DNA of 64,000 bases from Branchiostoma floridae (lineage: Eukaryota > Chordata > Leptocardii > Amphioxiformes > Branchiostomatidae), in the NCBI RefSeq assembly GCF_000003815.2, contig NC_049995.1:11287248-11351247 (forward strand). The letters run 5' to 3'. Position numbers and translations under genes: made by a program. Shown here in pieces: positions 1 to 12,369 of the stretch. Position 1 is the stretch's first letter, and every line of letters begins with the position of its first letter. The notes under the pieces were generated by a model. That model saw only the letters and a program-made list of their open reading frames with translations. It was not told the origin of the DNA and ran no database searches.

Positions 1-305
1 CTTAAGGAGCCATTTTGAAGTGATTTATACTACATATTATACATGGATCCTTTGAATAAGTATCTAGGGCACCTCTGTGCCAAATTTCAGGTCATTTGGA
101 TGTAATACCATAGGTACAGGGGGCCAAAATATACAGTCTTGGTCCAAAAGTTGCAATAAAACCTCAATAAAATCATTTAAGGAGCAGATATGAAAAAAAT
201 AAAAAAAACACATTTGGGTATTGGCCCACTCTACCCTTGTGCCAAATTTCAAGTCATTTGGTCCAGAAACGGCGGAGATGAATCGCTTTGAAAATTTGAC
301 AGGAG

Positions 306-441
306 AAAGAAAGAAAGAAAGAAACATTACGAATACAATATATTTCACCATACCTATGGTATGGCTGAAATATAAAGAAAGAAAGAAAGAAACATTACGA
401 ATACAATATATTTCACCATACCTATGGTATGGCTGAAATAT
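306..441. repeat. Tandem duplication, 68-bp unit
   Basis: Two adjacent copies of a 68-bp unit that starts with GAAA repeats and contains an ATTACGAATACAATATATTT stretch and the palindrome CCATACCTATGGTATGG. It lies beyond the 3' end of the RIM gene. Short open frames across it come from the repeat and are not credible genes. Confidence 0.85.
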
Positions 442-1087
442 AAAAATTGGGAAGAAACACACTAAATTTGAAAAATAGTATAGTGGAGCTGGCTGAGAGT
501 ATAGTGGAGGGCCTCCCTTATTCCACTCTCTGGGGAGAACCCTGAGTGCTGAAGATTTCTTAGCACTGGTGTTTTATCAATTCTTAGTACTGGTGTTGTT
601 GGAGTCATGTGTTTGACTAGTGTAGAAGCATCATTGCTGGATTTATTGTTTTGTTACATAATGGTAAATGTAGTCTGTTTGAGTCATTGTTCTTGGATGT
701 ACAGTTGTTATACACACGTTGCGAGGAAGAAAGCCACGAAATTGAAAACGTGGACATTCATCCCTCATCACATCCCTTTAAGAGCACCTGTTTTGAAAAT
801 TAAAGGCCCTAACTCACTCATAAAGCGCCTCATTCTATTCCGAAAAGGCCCTGGCTATTAATATATAAACTCACCTATGAAGCGTTTCATTCTAAGTCAA
901 AGTCATTCTATTTGCCATTTCGTGACTTCAGATGGGAAATGAGAAGTATTCTCCAATCAGAGTTTGGCTTGCAGGGATAGTAGTAGCCAGAATTTTTACG
1001 CCTGAAGAGAGCAAGCTAGTAAAAATCCTGGTCTCTACTATCCCAGCGACCCAACCTCTGCTTGGAGAATAAAGCGATGGGCTCCTT

Positions 1088-1094
1088 TGTGTGT

Positions 1095-1125
<31 letters not shown>

Positions 1126-1127
1126 GT
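1088..1127. repeat. (GT)n(G)n microsatellite
   Basis: A GT run passes directly into a run of G. It is a simple repeat with no coding content. Positions 442-1087 around it show no gene or repeat that I recognise. Confidence 0.9.
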
Positions 1128-1342
1128 GGTATTGAGGCTATTTCTGACTATAAAATACTGGGAATTAATCATGTACATTATATCATACATAAGTAGACCG
1201 ATTCATTGATAGAAGTCTTAATTCTAAGACGTTCTTTACTAATTGGTTCGTGGCTTGTCAAAGCTTTTTTTGTCATTAAAATATCATCTACATATAATAT
1301 AGGATTAAAAACGCATCACAAGGCATTGTAGACTTAGAATTT

Positions 1343-4300
1343 TTTATTAATTCAGGTACAAGGTACAACACACTTGTCTCATGCAGTACTGGTGCAGAAT
1401 TTTCAGGGGGTGTATACATTTGTGGGAAGGGCATACTCCTTGTAACACATAGCGCTGCTCTTACATTACCTGCTGACACCCCCACTTGGCAAGTGTATAC
1501 ATCTATCAACTATAATATGAAACTTTATTCCACAAACACTATCATATATTGCACTCAAGAGAGAAGCAAGAAAAGCACAACGGGGGTGTTAACAGTAAAC
1601 GTAAGAGCGCCAAGGAAATGCTTAAATGTTTCTAGCAGTGTCACTATTGACACATAAATCTTAAAGGAAACGTACACAATCCTTATTTCTCAAGATGCTG
1701 TCTAACCGAGACGTTCAAATTGTAGTGTTGCTTCAGAAGCTGTTAACAGAACATTGAAGACGTTACCCTATAAGAACAGTGGAGGATAAGCAGTGCATAT
1801 TGCATGGACAAGTCGCTCTTACAAGATTCTTCAGCACCCCACTGTACAGGGCAGCAGGAACAGATTATAGCAGTGATAAAGGAAGGTTTAAACATTACAT
1901 TGTCATGAGTTCATATATAACACAAGTCTCGGTATAAGGGTCATCCTTACATAAACTAGAGGGGTATATCTGTAAGTATAGCACTGGCGGGTCTGTCTCG
2001 TTACGCTGCATAGAATTTTCCCTAACTCCTTCCGCAGTACATCTGAGAAACTTTGCTTCTCAAGAAGTGAAAACCTATTATCATCATTTACACACGTGTA
2101 TATATTTATAGATATATTACTGTCATATGTATGTTGCGGCAAAATCTTCGTCCCCCACAATTTTTAACCCTACCCCGGCTATTGACTGGTCATTGAAATC
2201 TTTCGAAAACATTGTCTGACTACAGTTGCTTAGCTTAGAACTCAAGACTTATACGCTATATAGAAATCAGTTCTCATAGTATCGGGTTTACCCTTGTGAT
2301 GGTCACATGATGTTCATGTGATTGGTCACATGATCATTTCCATTGGCAAGGTTAACAGTAAACCTTGCATGTCCGTCTTCTATATACAGAGAAAATGAGT
2401 TTAAAAACCTTCATTGAATCCACAGAAGAACGAACCAAAATGTTGACTTATTGCTAGGGTATACAATACAGAGCAGGAGAAAAACACCCCCTTCTTGTGG
2501 AGTAGGATGATCTCAAACACACTATCCAGATGAGGAGGAATCTACCATAAGCATATACAGAGAGGGGTGGAGATGCTACCATGAGGTCTATAATGTCTAC
2601 GCTCACACCCCTCTGCTTCAGAATGGACTTGACCCTCGCTGTCTCCCCACGATTTGAATTTATACATTACAAATGTATATTGGAAGATTACACTGCATGC
2701 AACGGGGAGGTCAGCTTTTTTTATAAGGAAGGATAACATACAATCAAAGTCTTACTGCTTTTCAACGAAACAGATTTTTGCATCATCTTTACACACTTCC
2801 CTATATCCACCCTGCGTATACAAATTAGCCTGTTTGTAGCTCAATGAATACACATATATTTGATATATGAGTTGGGCCCGTGGGCATATTGGTCAATCAA
2901 TAAAAAGTACTTATCATATAGTCCTTACCTATCATTGCACTGCTGGATATACTGTTTAATACTACTACATTGGTGGGACAACCTTACGGCCCCTCCCATG
3001 TAAAAATTTCAAAGTTATGTACATCATATTTAGAACGACAGGCATTGCCTTTGCACTAGGTCCCTTCTGATAAATAAATAAGGGTTATATATTACGTTCC
3101 ATGGTACATATATGCACTCTTGGTGTTTCAAATTAACACTGAAAACGGAGAAAACATCATCATCATTTCATACTGCACTGGATGATCCTAACTTTTCTGA
3201 TTCCAACTGCAACTGTGTTCTATAACACTGCCATCAACAATGTTAACAACAAAGGCAACAAAAAAACTTACCAAAAATATGTTCAAATCTATTATCATGT
3301 CAAAGTATAAAATAGCTAAGATATTTGAAACATTAAAGTAAAAGAAAGTAGGATATAAATGTATATATAAGTAAAATATTTTCTGTTAAAAGTTCTGTCT
3401 GAAGGAAAATACATAACAAAATGTCAGTCTTGTCAAAGGCAATAATGCCTCTGCAAAGAGGCTAAAATGCCCCCTATCAGCTCAACATATTATTGCAATT
3501 ACTTTCAAAATAAAGGGTCTCAAACTATATTAGAATACATAAAGGTATGTGACTCAACATGAGACATACATTGCTCAATGATGAAATACACAACACCAAG
3601 ATAGCTCAAAAGTATTGAAAATGTAAGATTTTGTTTCAACTTTAATTTGATTCTCCAATCACAAGTTTTTCTTTCACTTCAGTTATGTGTTTGATATGAT
3701 TTTGTATAAATGTTGAGGCTTAACTCAAATAAACTAATAGTAGCAGTGCAGAAAACTTACAACTAAAAAATGAATTGGAAGATATCAAATCCAGAAAACC
3801 TGTAGATTGTGTGATTCTGACTGTAAAAAGAGCAAAGTTGGCAATTTTATATTGTCACCTTTTATAGAGAGAAACTTGGCATCTTCGCTTGCCTCAAAAC
3901 TGGAATGATATACTACAAGGCTTTCTCCTGAAGCCAAAAAAAGCCTCAGTGAGGAAGTTGTGCATCTCACATGTCTCATGTTAGGCCACACACACACACA
4001 GTTTTGCAACAAAGTACTGCTTTCCTAAATGTCACAGACAAATTAGATTAAATATTTAGTACATCATTTAGGGCCTAGGAAAGAAAATGTTATGTTTCCT
4101 GTTAACCGATTGACCCTGGCAAAAGCCTGTAGCCATTTTTGGCAGGGGATATCAAAATGGATTTCTCGTCTTTCACACTGTGTTAACAGACTTGCATTTT
4201 GAACATAAGATGTAAAAATGTGTGGTAAACTTTGTACTTTTTTGTTTGAGATAAAACAAAATATTGAAAATTATTTTTACAATGCTATGACTACATTTGT

Positions 4301-5076
4301 TGAATCAGTTTAAAAAAAAAAAAAAACCTACTAAGTTTAATTTTTGTCAGGACCGTGTGATCGGAAACATAACATTAATTTTCTTAGGCCTAACATGATA
4401 GGCAGCTGGCAGCATTGGTGTTCCTCTCCCTATATCATAATGTAGTCAAACATGGTCAGCATGTTCCTAAGATTGTCAGCTCAATTTTTTTCTGAATTTT
4501 TTTACTATATAGTTTCCACTGATCACATCATTTTCTGAAGTTTCGTCCTCAAACTTAAGTTCAATGTCTCAAGAAATATGAAAGCAGGATATAAATAAAT
4601 AAACTTGCGATCTCATTGCTTCCATTAAATCTCTCTTAAAAGTAAATAAATATTCAGTTTACTTAAAACTATTCATGGTGCTAATTGTTATGGGCTTTCT
4701 TGTCTTCCTACATTCTATCATATCTAATTTTCTTTAGCTTTTCTACAGAGAAAGAATATGAACAAGAAAATCAGACCTGTTGTTAATAGTTTGACAGGTA
4801 TTACTGCGTTTTTTTCAATGTCTGACCATGTTCTAGTTCTTCTTTCTTCATCAACTTCTATATTCAAACAAATTGAGTACCATTTAGAAAATGACAGTGG
4901 AAGTCGACTATTTTACATGCATCTCTTTCATAAGACGATTGTAAAAATGCTTCTTTTTGTTCCGTTCTTCTACCCATATGTATCTATACTATCGTCCTGT
5001 CCGCTAACACTGTGCTATGTTGAACCACTCTAGGTAAGGATGCTACCACTACGGGGAAGGGGAGGGCAGGGTGCCC
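1343..5076 (-). other. Probable RIM 3' UTR and polyadenylation region
   Basis: This AT-rich stretch directly follows the RIM stop codon on the minus strand and holds no plausible coding exon. Minus-strand AATAAA hexamers lie at 1343-1348 and 1524-1529. Either could end a 3' UTR of roughly 3.5-3.7 kb, a length not unusual for neuronal transcripts. The end point is a guess: other AT-rich hexamer variants occur closer to the stop, and no transcript evidence is available. Open frames of 60-90 codons here have no domain character. Confidence 0.4.
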
Positions 5077-5280
5077 TCAGTACGCTGTATCTAGTGATGT
5101 CATTGATGCACGTCGTAGTGGTGGTCCGAATGTCGCTGGCTGGACCAATGAGGATGTAGGAAAAAGTTTGTACCAGCCAATCACCATGGTGGAGAGGTCG
5201 AGGTCGTCCAATACGATCTGAGCGACACCCATGAAGACTTTGCGCTCGTGCATACGGTTGTAGTCCCCCCACACTGTGAT
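5077..5280 (-). CDS. RIM last exon: C-terminal half of C2B and stop
   Basis: This exon encodes 67 residues then TGA. It starts after a CAG acceptor at 5281 with ITVWGDYNRM and continues through VFMGVAQIVLDDLDL and MVIGWYKLFPTSSL, the hallmark end of the RIM C2B domain. It ends with a short Ser/Arg tail, RRASMTSLDTAY. In known RIMs this C2B is a calcium-independent C2 that binds PIP2, liprin-alpha and synaptotagmin. The phase-0 join to the upstream exon (ending KILQ) reproduces the expected ILQ-[IV]-x-VWGDY sequence. The C-terminus differs from the vertebrate tail after RRAS, so a further alternative end cannot be excluded. Confidence 0.95.
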   Translation of the reverse strand: MTVWGDYNRMHERKVFMGVAQIVLDDLDLSTMVIGWYKLFPTSSLVQPATFGPPLRRASMTSLDTAY

Positions 5281-5570
5281 CTGTCACATGGACACAAATC
5301 AGGTAAGATTCTTCATGCGTGAGGCTGTGTTAGTTTGATTATATGTAAGACATAAATCTTTGTCTGTTTCAAGTCTGAAAGTCTTTCCTTCCCAAATAAA
5401 TGTTTTCTACAATACTGCATGCACATAGCCATCACATAAACCACACAATGCAACTGCAAAACGAGCAAATATATGTCCCAAATATTGAAGAAAAAAATCT
5501 GAAAAAGAATAGCATTACTTATGTTGCAGAATGCCAAAAGAAAAATGAACAAGTAAAAGACCAAAATTGA

Positions 5571-5592
5571 AGAATCTATTGTTTGGTATACC
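5571..5592 (+). repeat. Short dispersed repeat, copy 1 of 3
   Basis: A 22-bp string beginning AGAATCTATTGTTTGG and ending TATACC. It recurs at 23632-23653 and, with a changed last base, at 59711-59732. It probably marks one edge of an old mobile-element family. Confidence 0.6.
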
Positions 5593-5880
5593 ATTCTCAA
5601 CCCTCCGGACTACTTTGATTTTACGATGAGGGTAACGGTTTTTCCAAACTTTTTTTTGCACACTCGCACTGATCTTGGGCTACCCAGAGGATAGCATAAC
5701 AGATACAACAACAGAAAAACTTACATATAAAGAAGTATGCATGTTTAGATATGGTAACAGAAATACATGGACAATGCAAATTAGCAATTGCTCAATTTAC
5801 AAAACCATATCCAGTTGCTATTGCTATCTGGCATATCTTATTACATGTACATGGATGTCTGCCCTTCATGGACTTAGTGG

Positions 5881-6139
5881 CAATAGTGTGGCGTAACTGG
5901 TAGAGCATTCCGCTTGGAATTGAAAGGTTCCGAGTTCGATACCCACCATGCCCCGACGTTGTGCCCTTGTGAAAGACACTTTACACGAGCTACCCTGACG
6001 ATGGAGTGATCCCCACCGAGCCTCTTTGTCTAATATGTTTAACTGTGTGCCAAAATGCACACTACGGATTTGGTGCGCCAATGTGCCAACATTTGCACAT
6101 TGGTCTCCCACCAATGACTAATAATTAAAAAAAAAAAAT
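5881..6139 (+). mobile_element. tRNA-derived SINE with poly(A) tail
   Basis: A tRNA-like head holds box A-like TGGCGTAACTGGTAGAGC and box B-like GGTTCCGAGTTCGATACCC. A body follows with TGTGCCCTTGTGAAAGACAC, a segment also found in the SINE at 11615, and the element ends in a run of A at 6127-6139. It sits 12 bp from a RIM exon, inside the intron. The missing acceptor-stem pairing and the tail argue against a functional tRNA. Confidence 0.75.
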
Positions 6140-6151
6140 ACATGGACTGAC

Positions 6152-6291
6152 CTGTAGAATTTTGCCCCTAAAAGGCTCTTGGAAGACCAGCTGTTCCTGG
6201 TATAGTGGGTCGAGCGTGCGGCGGGCTGTCTTGGTCTTTAGTTTGGCCATGCACCGCTTCCCTTCCATCAGGTACACTTTCACATATGGAG
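6152..6291 (-). CDS. RIM exon: central C2B domain
   Basis: A 140-nt exon (phase 1 in, phase 0 out) encoding APYVKVYLMEGKRCMAKLK, then TKTARRTLDPLYQEQLVF and ending KILQ. This is the central part of a RIM C2B domain. The APYVKVYL and LDPLYQ motifs are strongly conserved in the family. As in other RIM C2B domains, the acidic calcium-ligand pattern typical of synaptotagmin C2 is not evident here. Splice signals are clear: acceptor TTACAG at the 6292 side and donor GTCAGT below 6152. Confidence 0.96.
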
Positions 6292-6424
6292 CTGTAAGGG
6301 ATAAAATCACCTCATCAGTGTCCTAGCCAGCACAATATGAGCATTGAGACCCCCTAAGCCATAATTTGGACCCCTATGCAAGTACCTATACTGCGCCTCA
6401 GCCCCCTAAGTTGTCTTTCAACCT

Positions 6425-6590
6425 GTAATACTGTAGATGCGTTTAAGTTCGCGGGGATTTACTTTCGGGGTAGTGGGAAAATGGAGTGTTCGCGGTGGTT
6501 TTAAGTTCTTGGAAGCGCCATAGACTGTAGTTACATAAAACCACCACAAACATTTCTGCACTTACAGTGTTTCTTCTGATCAACATAAGC
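6425..6590. repeat. Partial copy of a dispersed short inverted-repeat element
   Basis: Contains ACTGTAGATGCGTTTAAG, GCGGTGGTTTTAAGTT and ACCACCACAAACATTT, all shared with copies near 37533, 45660, 53458 and 54674. It is degenerate and lies inside the intron between the two C2B exons at 6152 and 8265. Confidence 0.55.
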
Positions 6591-8264
6591 TGTCATTTGT
6601 TTGCTTGTCTTCCTATTTTGCTGGTATTTGGGTCTGACTGTACACTCCTGTGGAAGCTGAGAGCCTGAGTTCACTCCAGAGAACTGACTCCAACAAATAT
6701 TTTATCTAAAGATACAGTATGATCTGGATAGGGCAATAAATATGTTATAAAGTCTGTAACACTCCAATCCTGACTCAGAAAAGTTGATAGCAATTGTTGT
6801 ATTGATGTAATTCTCAAACTCATATATATGACATGCTACTATCATATATACTTTTAGAGTTTTCCTGTTCAGTTCAGGCAAACTTTACCGACTGGGTCCT
6901 GACACAGATAACTTTGCTATGTTGCTGACTTGACTTTGATTTCTTCTGCTGCTGTTTGAGTCATGTGGCATCTGGCTCTCTCTCTCCTGATGGACTATTC
7001 CCTCTATTTTGTCAGGCAAAAAGCATCACTCTTCTGCTACTGTCTCAAAGTCTATCTTACACCCCCCTCCCCACTATTTTGATTCCTTATACACATGTAG
7101 TAATAATAGCAACCTTAACAATGGCAATGATTTCAATTCTTGTGTAGAAAAGTAATATCATCTTAGTTTTGGTGACATTCTTTTAACTTTTCCTTTGTAT
7201 GTGGACTAATGAGCAATCAAGGAGACTTTTAATTAACCACAGAGAGTGCAGAGGTTAATTATAATACAGAAGTTTTCAGGGGGTTATGAAGTTTTCTGAA
7301 GTTTAGTTGAAACTATTTCATCATGTATTAGTTCATGCTTTACTGGTTTCATCCTTGCTGCTTATTAAAGACAAGTTTGGTTATAGAATGTAGAAATATA
7401 GGAAAATGTGGAGGTTATCACATTGAGTGCGACCAAAAGGGAGTCTAGATTTCACGTGAAAAAAGATTGGTTCAAAAGTATTAGTAGTTGATTGATTGGC
7501 AGGCATTCAAGGTCGTCATGCAGGGTGCATTCTATACCCAGGATGCACTTCACCCACCTGGAACTTCAGCGGCCGCTGAGTTGCGTTGTGATAGAAGGAC
7601 GGAAGAGTCCATTATGTTTAAATTTGGGAGGACTAGGGAGGAAATGGAGCCTGTGGGCACTAATATGGCCTGGGTTATATTAATGAAGAAATTTGTGTTA
7701 ATGACGCTAAATTCTGTTTATTAATTGTACTGATTCAAGCTTATAGCTGTGTTTCTATCATCAATAACCTGCTGTAACAATTAGTAACATCAATGAGATA
7801 CTGTCATTATGTGTACTCAACGGAAAGCATACTACCAGCATTCAATCCATGCAACTGTAGTTTTTCACTATTGCAGCCGGAAAATATATAACTTAGAACC
7901 TACTACAAAATGGCTAAACACAAGTAGCTAATAAAACAAATGGAGCAACATAAGGAAAATGGCATGTCATGCTTTTGTATTCTAGCATTTCTAGTTTGTA
8001 TGCTGAACAAAAGTTAAATAAAACTACATGCAACTTGATAATTCATTGAAATTTCTATTTATGAATGACTAACAACTTTGCAAAGCGATTCACTAAACAA
8101 TTACATAATTGCAGCTGAAAAATATACAACAAAAAACCTACATGTATACATGTATAGCTACTACAAAATCAGTAAACACAAGTAGCAAAAAAGACCCTAC
8201 TACTCTACTGACAATGATATAGATATGTACACTGTTAAATGAAGTAAGAACACATGGTTCGTAC
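6591..8264. other. RIM intron with no recognised feature
   Basis: AT-rich intron sequence between two C2B exons. A GC-richer patch with a NotI-type GCGGCCGC lies near 7570. It has open frames on the plus strand but no splice-flanked coding pattern that I recognise. Confidence 0.6.
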
Positions 8265-8476
8265 CAGGCAGTACGTTGGCCTCAGGTTTGGGAATCAAAC
8301 CCCGCGCCCGGATGATCTCCACCTCCAGCTGTCCGCGCCGGTCCATCAGCCCCACCTGGATGTCCCCCAGACAGGGGGCGCCCAGCACCTGTCTCCCCAC
8401 CAGCTGGGCCGGCCCCAGCCCGTCCAGAAAGTCGTTGATGGGCCCGTCCAGCCTCAAGCTAGATGGGAACCACACG
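8265..8476 (-). CDS. RIM exon: linker and start of C2B
   Basis: A 212-nt exon (phase 2 in, phase 1 out). It encodes VWFPSSLRLDGPINDFLDGL, then GPAQLVGRQVLGAPCLGDIQ, then GQLEVEIIRARGLIPKPEA. The FLDGLGPAQLVGRQ segment and the GQLEVE-IIRARGL strand that opens C2B are highly diagnostic of RIM proteins. The exon is GC-rich compared with its introns. Its splice sites are CTTACAG at the 5' end and GTACGA at the 3' end. Joined to the next exon it gives a VLP-A-APYVKVYL transition, as expected. Confidence 0.96.
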
Positions 8477-8539
8477 CTGTAAGTTTGCGGAGAGAGGAGA
8501 GACGAGGACAGGGTGGTTAGAGCAGGGTGGGAGTCAGAC

Positions 8540-9330
8540 GGTGTTAAACACACGCACGGAAAACAAGACAGTTAGTTAGGCAGGGTTTGTGGTTTGCTTC
8601 ACAGATCATCACTCTTTTTTGTTTTGTTTTTAGGTTTATCAGAACACACACACGGAAAACAAGACAGTTAGTTAGGTAGGGTTCCTGCTTTGCTTTGCAG
8701 ATCATCACTCTTTTTCGTTTTGTTTTTAGGTTTGTCAGAACACACAGTCACACAGGAAACAAGACAGTTAGTTAGGCAGGGTTCCTGCTTTGCTTCACAG
8801 ATCATCACTCTTTTTCGTTTTGTTTTTAGGCTTGTCAGAACACACAGTCACACAGGAAACAAGACAGTTAGTTAGGCAGGGTTCCTGCTTTGCTTCGCAG
8901 ATCATCACTCTTTTTCGTCTTGTTTTTAGGTTTGTCAGAATACACACACGGAAAACAAGACAGTTAGTTAGGCAGGGTTCGTCATGGTAGACAAGATTTC
9001 CAAACTGGTTTTCAGTACAAAATGAGCAGGTTTGAGTCTACATTTGAGTCTAAACACACACAGGAAACAAGACAGTTAGGCAGGGTTTGTGGGTTGCTTA
9101 GCAGATCGATTTTAGTCTTGTTAAAAAATGGTAGTGAAAAGTTAATCTAAAATCCAAGAGGAATGTGTTTTGAGCCTTTCCAAAAGATAAAACGTTGCTG
9201 AAGAATTATTCGCTATGGGATGGATGTGGCCTCTGAACAGTTAGTCAGAATTAACTAAACACACAAGAAAAACAAGACAGTTAGGCAGGGTTCCTGGTTT
9301 GCTTGGCAGATTGATTTTAGTCATTTTAGG
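8540..9330. repeat. Minisatellite, about 100-bp unit
   Basis: Four good units and two decayed ones, with AGATCATCACTC recurring at 8603, 8699, 8799 and 8899. Each unit contains AACAAGACAGTTAGTTAGGC. It is intronic, beginning about 60 bp from a RIM exon. It creates repetitive open frames that should not be read as a gene. Confidence 0.9.
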
Positions 9331-9989
9331 AAATGAGAGAGAAAAGTTGAACTAAAGTCCAAGACAGAGGCATCTTGATCGATGAGCCTTTTTTAAAAGT
9401 CTTTAATTCTTTTTGAAAATTTCTACAAATTGTGTGTGAGTTCTGACTACTGCTTTAAAAATATTATTCATTGTTCATTTCTTGATAATTGAAAGTGTTT
9501 GGCAATAGGAGCCTCTCAAGAAGCCTGTTTTCAGGACTGAAATTTAAGTACCAAATTAGTAAATATCTTTTAATTTGTGCTTTATTTATTCAGAATTAAA
9601 AAAATAATTTCAACACCCACAATGTCTTAACATGATATGTCTTGAGGAAACTATTAAAGGGAAACAATGGTGTGGTGAAATTAATAATGGATGGAGGAAC
9701 ATGAAACAATGGAGCATGAGCTACAAAGGACAATGGATCACAAAGGGGACAAATCTATTGGATGTGAACACATGACATTGTGACAATGTACATGTACAAG
9801 TACATCATGAACAACTTAAAACCATATCAACATGTGTGATACTAGTTACAACACCACCTAAGACAATCAGATGACATAGTGTTCAACTTAAGATGCAGAA
9901 AGAGCAAAAGAAGTATTGAAGATGATACTACACAATGATTATATTACAATTATCATATGATTTGGTGCCCAACAAATAGCTACCCAATG

Positions 9990-10410
9990 AACCAAGGACA
10001 CCACTACCAAGGAGAAATTTTGCCATAAGCACGAAGAAGAGGGCTATCCAATGGTAATTTGACATTTAGTACTAAGAATAAGGCCACCTGGTAGAAATAA
10101 GTCATTCAGTATCATGGACATACACATCTAATGAATTTTAACATTTAGCACAAATGACAGAGACATCCTAATAAAATTTGGTATTCAGCACCAAGGACAG
10201 CAAAATCCAATGAAAATTTGGTATCAAGCACTAAGGACAGGGAAACCCAATGGAAGTTTTGCATTGAGCACCAAGGACAGGGAAATTCAATAGAAGTTTG
10301 TTATTCAGCACCAAGGGCAGGGAAACCCAAAGAAGAATTGACATTCAGCACTAAAGGCAGAGAAACGCAATGGAAATTTTGCATTCAGCCCCAAGGACAG
10401 GAAAAAAATG
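9990..10410. repeat. Minisatellite, 40-bp unit
   Basis: About ten degenerate 40-bp units built around CAGCACCAAGGACAGGGAAA. The GGACAG core is spaced exactly 40 bp at 10235, 10275, 10315, 10355 and 10395. It is intronic and shows no coding pattern. A single isolated unit-like string appears near 14310. Confidence 0.85.
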
Positions 10411-10904
10411 ATGACAATATTGTTTTGGATTGTGCAAAAGTAAACAGCAGACAACTATAAAGTGAAAAAAACAATCATCATTGTCAAACTCTGACATTGT
10501 TTTGTGTCAAAGTGGGAAAAGACAAATTACATCTATCTAGACATGTATAATATATTATATATGGACAGTTTTTACAATCTACTACCATTGCATTGCACAA
10601 AAAACTGATGAAAGATTTACCATTGACAAGGAACATGATAGCACAACCCTACATACCATGCAAAATGTCGATTTGACTAAGAAGCTGATTTGACACACCC
10701 AAAAGTGACATAGTTTTTTATTATGTGTACTATGTATCCCCTATGTAAAGATAGTAGATGAGTACCAAACATTCGAGTAGCCTTGCACAGTAACACCAAT
10801 TTCTGGGTCATCTGTGTGCTATTTTTTCATTGCTGTCACTACATGATTCATTATTTTATGTGCACAATAACAACAAAATGAAAAGCTACTTCATTGACTA
10901 TTAG

Positions 10905-11050
10905 AAAGTTTAAGAAAAGATTTCAAGATGACTTGGGAAGATCTGGAGATGATATGAAAAGATCTCAAAATGCTTTGAAAAGATCTCAGGGCACTTTCAA
11001 AAGATCTCAGGATGCTTTCAGAAGTTCTCAAGATGCTTTGCAAAGATGTT
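10905..11050. repeat. Minisatellite, 21-bp unit
   Basis: Units of 21 bp around AAAAGATCTCA-GATGCTTTC, with AGATCT or its variants at 10939, 10960, 10981, 11002 and 11023. It ends about 16 bp from the donor side of the RIM exon at 11067. Confidence 0.85.
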
Positions 11051-11066
11051 TCATAGTAAAACTTAC

Positions 11067-11184
11067 GCTGTCATGCTGGAGGAGTCAGAGCTGAGGCTGC
11101 CGGTAGACTCAGTGCTCGCCTGGCGTCCGATGTTCTGCATGGACGCTGGACTAAACAAGCCGCTGCGAGGAGACTTCCCAGCAT
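11067..11184 (-). CDS. RIM linker exon, Ser-rich
   Basis: A 118-nt exon (phase 1 in, phase 2 out). It encodes DAGKSPRSGLFSPASMQNIG, then RQASTESTGSLSSDSSSMTA. It is the low-complexity Ser/Thr linker just before C2B and contains several SP and RxxS phosphorylation-type motifs. The acceptor is CTCAG at 11185 and the donor GTAAGT below 11067. The frame carries through both neighbours without a stop. Confidence 0.9.
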
Positions 11185-11614
11185 CTGAGAAAAACACAAC
11201 AAAATAATTGATAAAGGATGACAATATTGCATGTTGGCCCTGCTCCACATACAATATGTACTCTGATAAATGTAATTTTGTATTGATACCAATAAAGCTG
11301 TTATTTTAATGAAATTACACGCAGAAGATTTCTAAATTCAAACAACTCAATGCCATTATGAGCTGAAAATCTGCCTGTTATCAATATAAATCTGCCTGTA
11401 ATGAATCTCTCTATATATATGGTGACCAGCCCCTTCAGGTCTGTCCTGTCACTTGCTACAGGATGTAATCAAACGCCACAGGTTTTTGCTACTTTTCAAG
11501 AAACCATGGTAACAGCTGTCTGTTCTAGGTCATTGACCTAATTTGTTTGGAGAAGAAGAAGGAGAAAAAAGGAAGCAAAAACAATATGTTTCTCTGCCAT
11601 GGAGGTAAATATGA

Positions 11615-12050
11615 GATTGCGTGTGAGATTGCGTGGCCCAGTGGCAGCGTGTTTGCCTCGGGACCAAGAGGTCTCAGGTTCGAATTCGGCTGTGTGTCAC
11701 CGATCTTGTGCCCTTGGCAAAGGCACTTTACATGGCTTTCCTCACTCACTAATGAGTACTTAGCTTTGGCTAGGGCCATCCCTCGGATAGGACGTAAAAT
11801 TGTGGTCCCTTGTCTGGGGAAAGCCATACCCCAGGCATGTTAAAGAACCCACCACACGTGCGATGGTGCAGTGTGAGTAGTTCAAAACAAACAGTCCCTT
11901 GGCCACACCTGGGGCAATTACTGTCGTATTGAGGTCACCTGAGTGGCGCCAAATGGCAGCTCGCTCCAGACACTTGCAATTCAGTCCTGCTGGGTGATAA
12001 TCGGTCCCTAACGCCCCCTCAGTGCTGTACGACAGCATCCTGGCAGATGA
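11615..12050 (+). mobile_element. tRNA-derived SINE, full-length-like
   Basis: The head has box A-like GTGGCCCAGTGGCAGCG and box B-like GGTCTCAGGTTCGAATTCGG. The body runs through TCTTGTGCCCTTGGCAAAGG, GGATAGGACGT and CCCCAGGCATGTTAAAGAAC and ends near GCATCCTGGCAG. Related copies on the opposite strand lie at 46281-49235 (split) and 50990-51235. It is in the RIM intron between exons 11067 and 12128. Confidence 0.8.
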
Positions 12051-12127
12051 AAATTTGTCAGCCCGGCTGCTAAGCTGAGGTCAGGGTAAACATAGAAAAA
12101 CATATATAAAAAGCTTATTTTCTTTAC

Positions 12128-12369
12128 CCGTAGCAGACAGCTGGGAGGTGCTGGAGCTCTTCTTTCTCGACAGTCCCATGAAGGCCATCATCTTGCTGCT
12201 GGTCGATGTCTTCCGCATCCGCCGCCGGTTGTCCATGGAAGAGACGGCCGTGTCGGACACGCTGCCGTCGTTGCGGTCGTACATGTACATCTCCGCACTG
12301 CTGGTAGAGCGGGTCGGGAACCGTGAGCCGCCCGGGGGTGGGGGGTGCCGCATGCCTGGGGCCAGGTTA
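12128..12369 (-). CDS. RIM linker exon following the micro-exon region
   Basis: A 242-nt exon (phase 2 in, phase 1 out). Its first base T completes an AG|T serine codon, then it encodes NLAPGMRHPPPPGGSRFPTR, later MYMYDRNDGSVSDTAVSSMD, MRKTSTSSKMMAFMGLSRK and SSSTSQLSATG. It is a basic, Ser-rich linker. Because it enters in phase 2, it accepts any upstream exon ending in AG in phase 2. That matches the 35737 exon and nearly every micro-exon. The acceptor is CCCGTAG and the donor GTAAAG. Confidence 0.92.

Noticed and set aside
5881-5990. Possible tRNA gene
   Set aside because: The A and B boxes are present, but no closed cloverleaf or acceptor stem was found, and the body and poly(A) tail show it is a SINE.
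10218-10460. 80-codon plus-strand frame with repeated STKDRETQWKFCI-like units
   Set aside because: It is produced by the 40-bp minisatellite, whose three-unit length (120 bp) keeps frames open.
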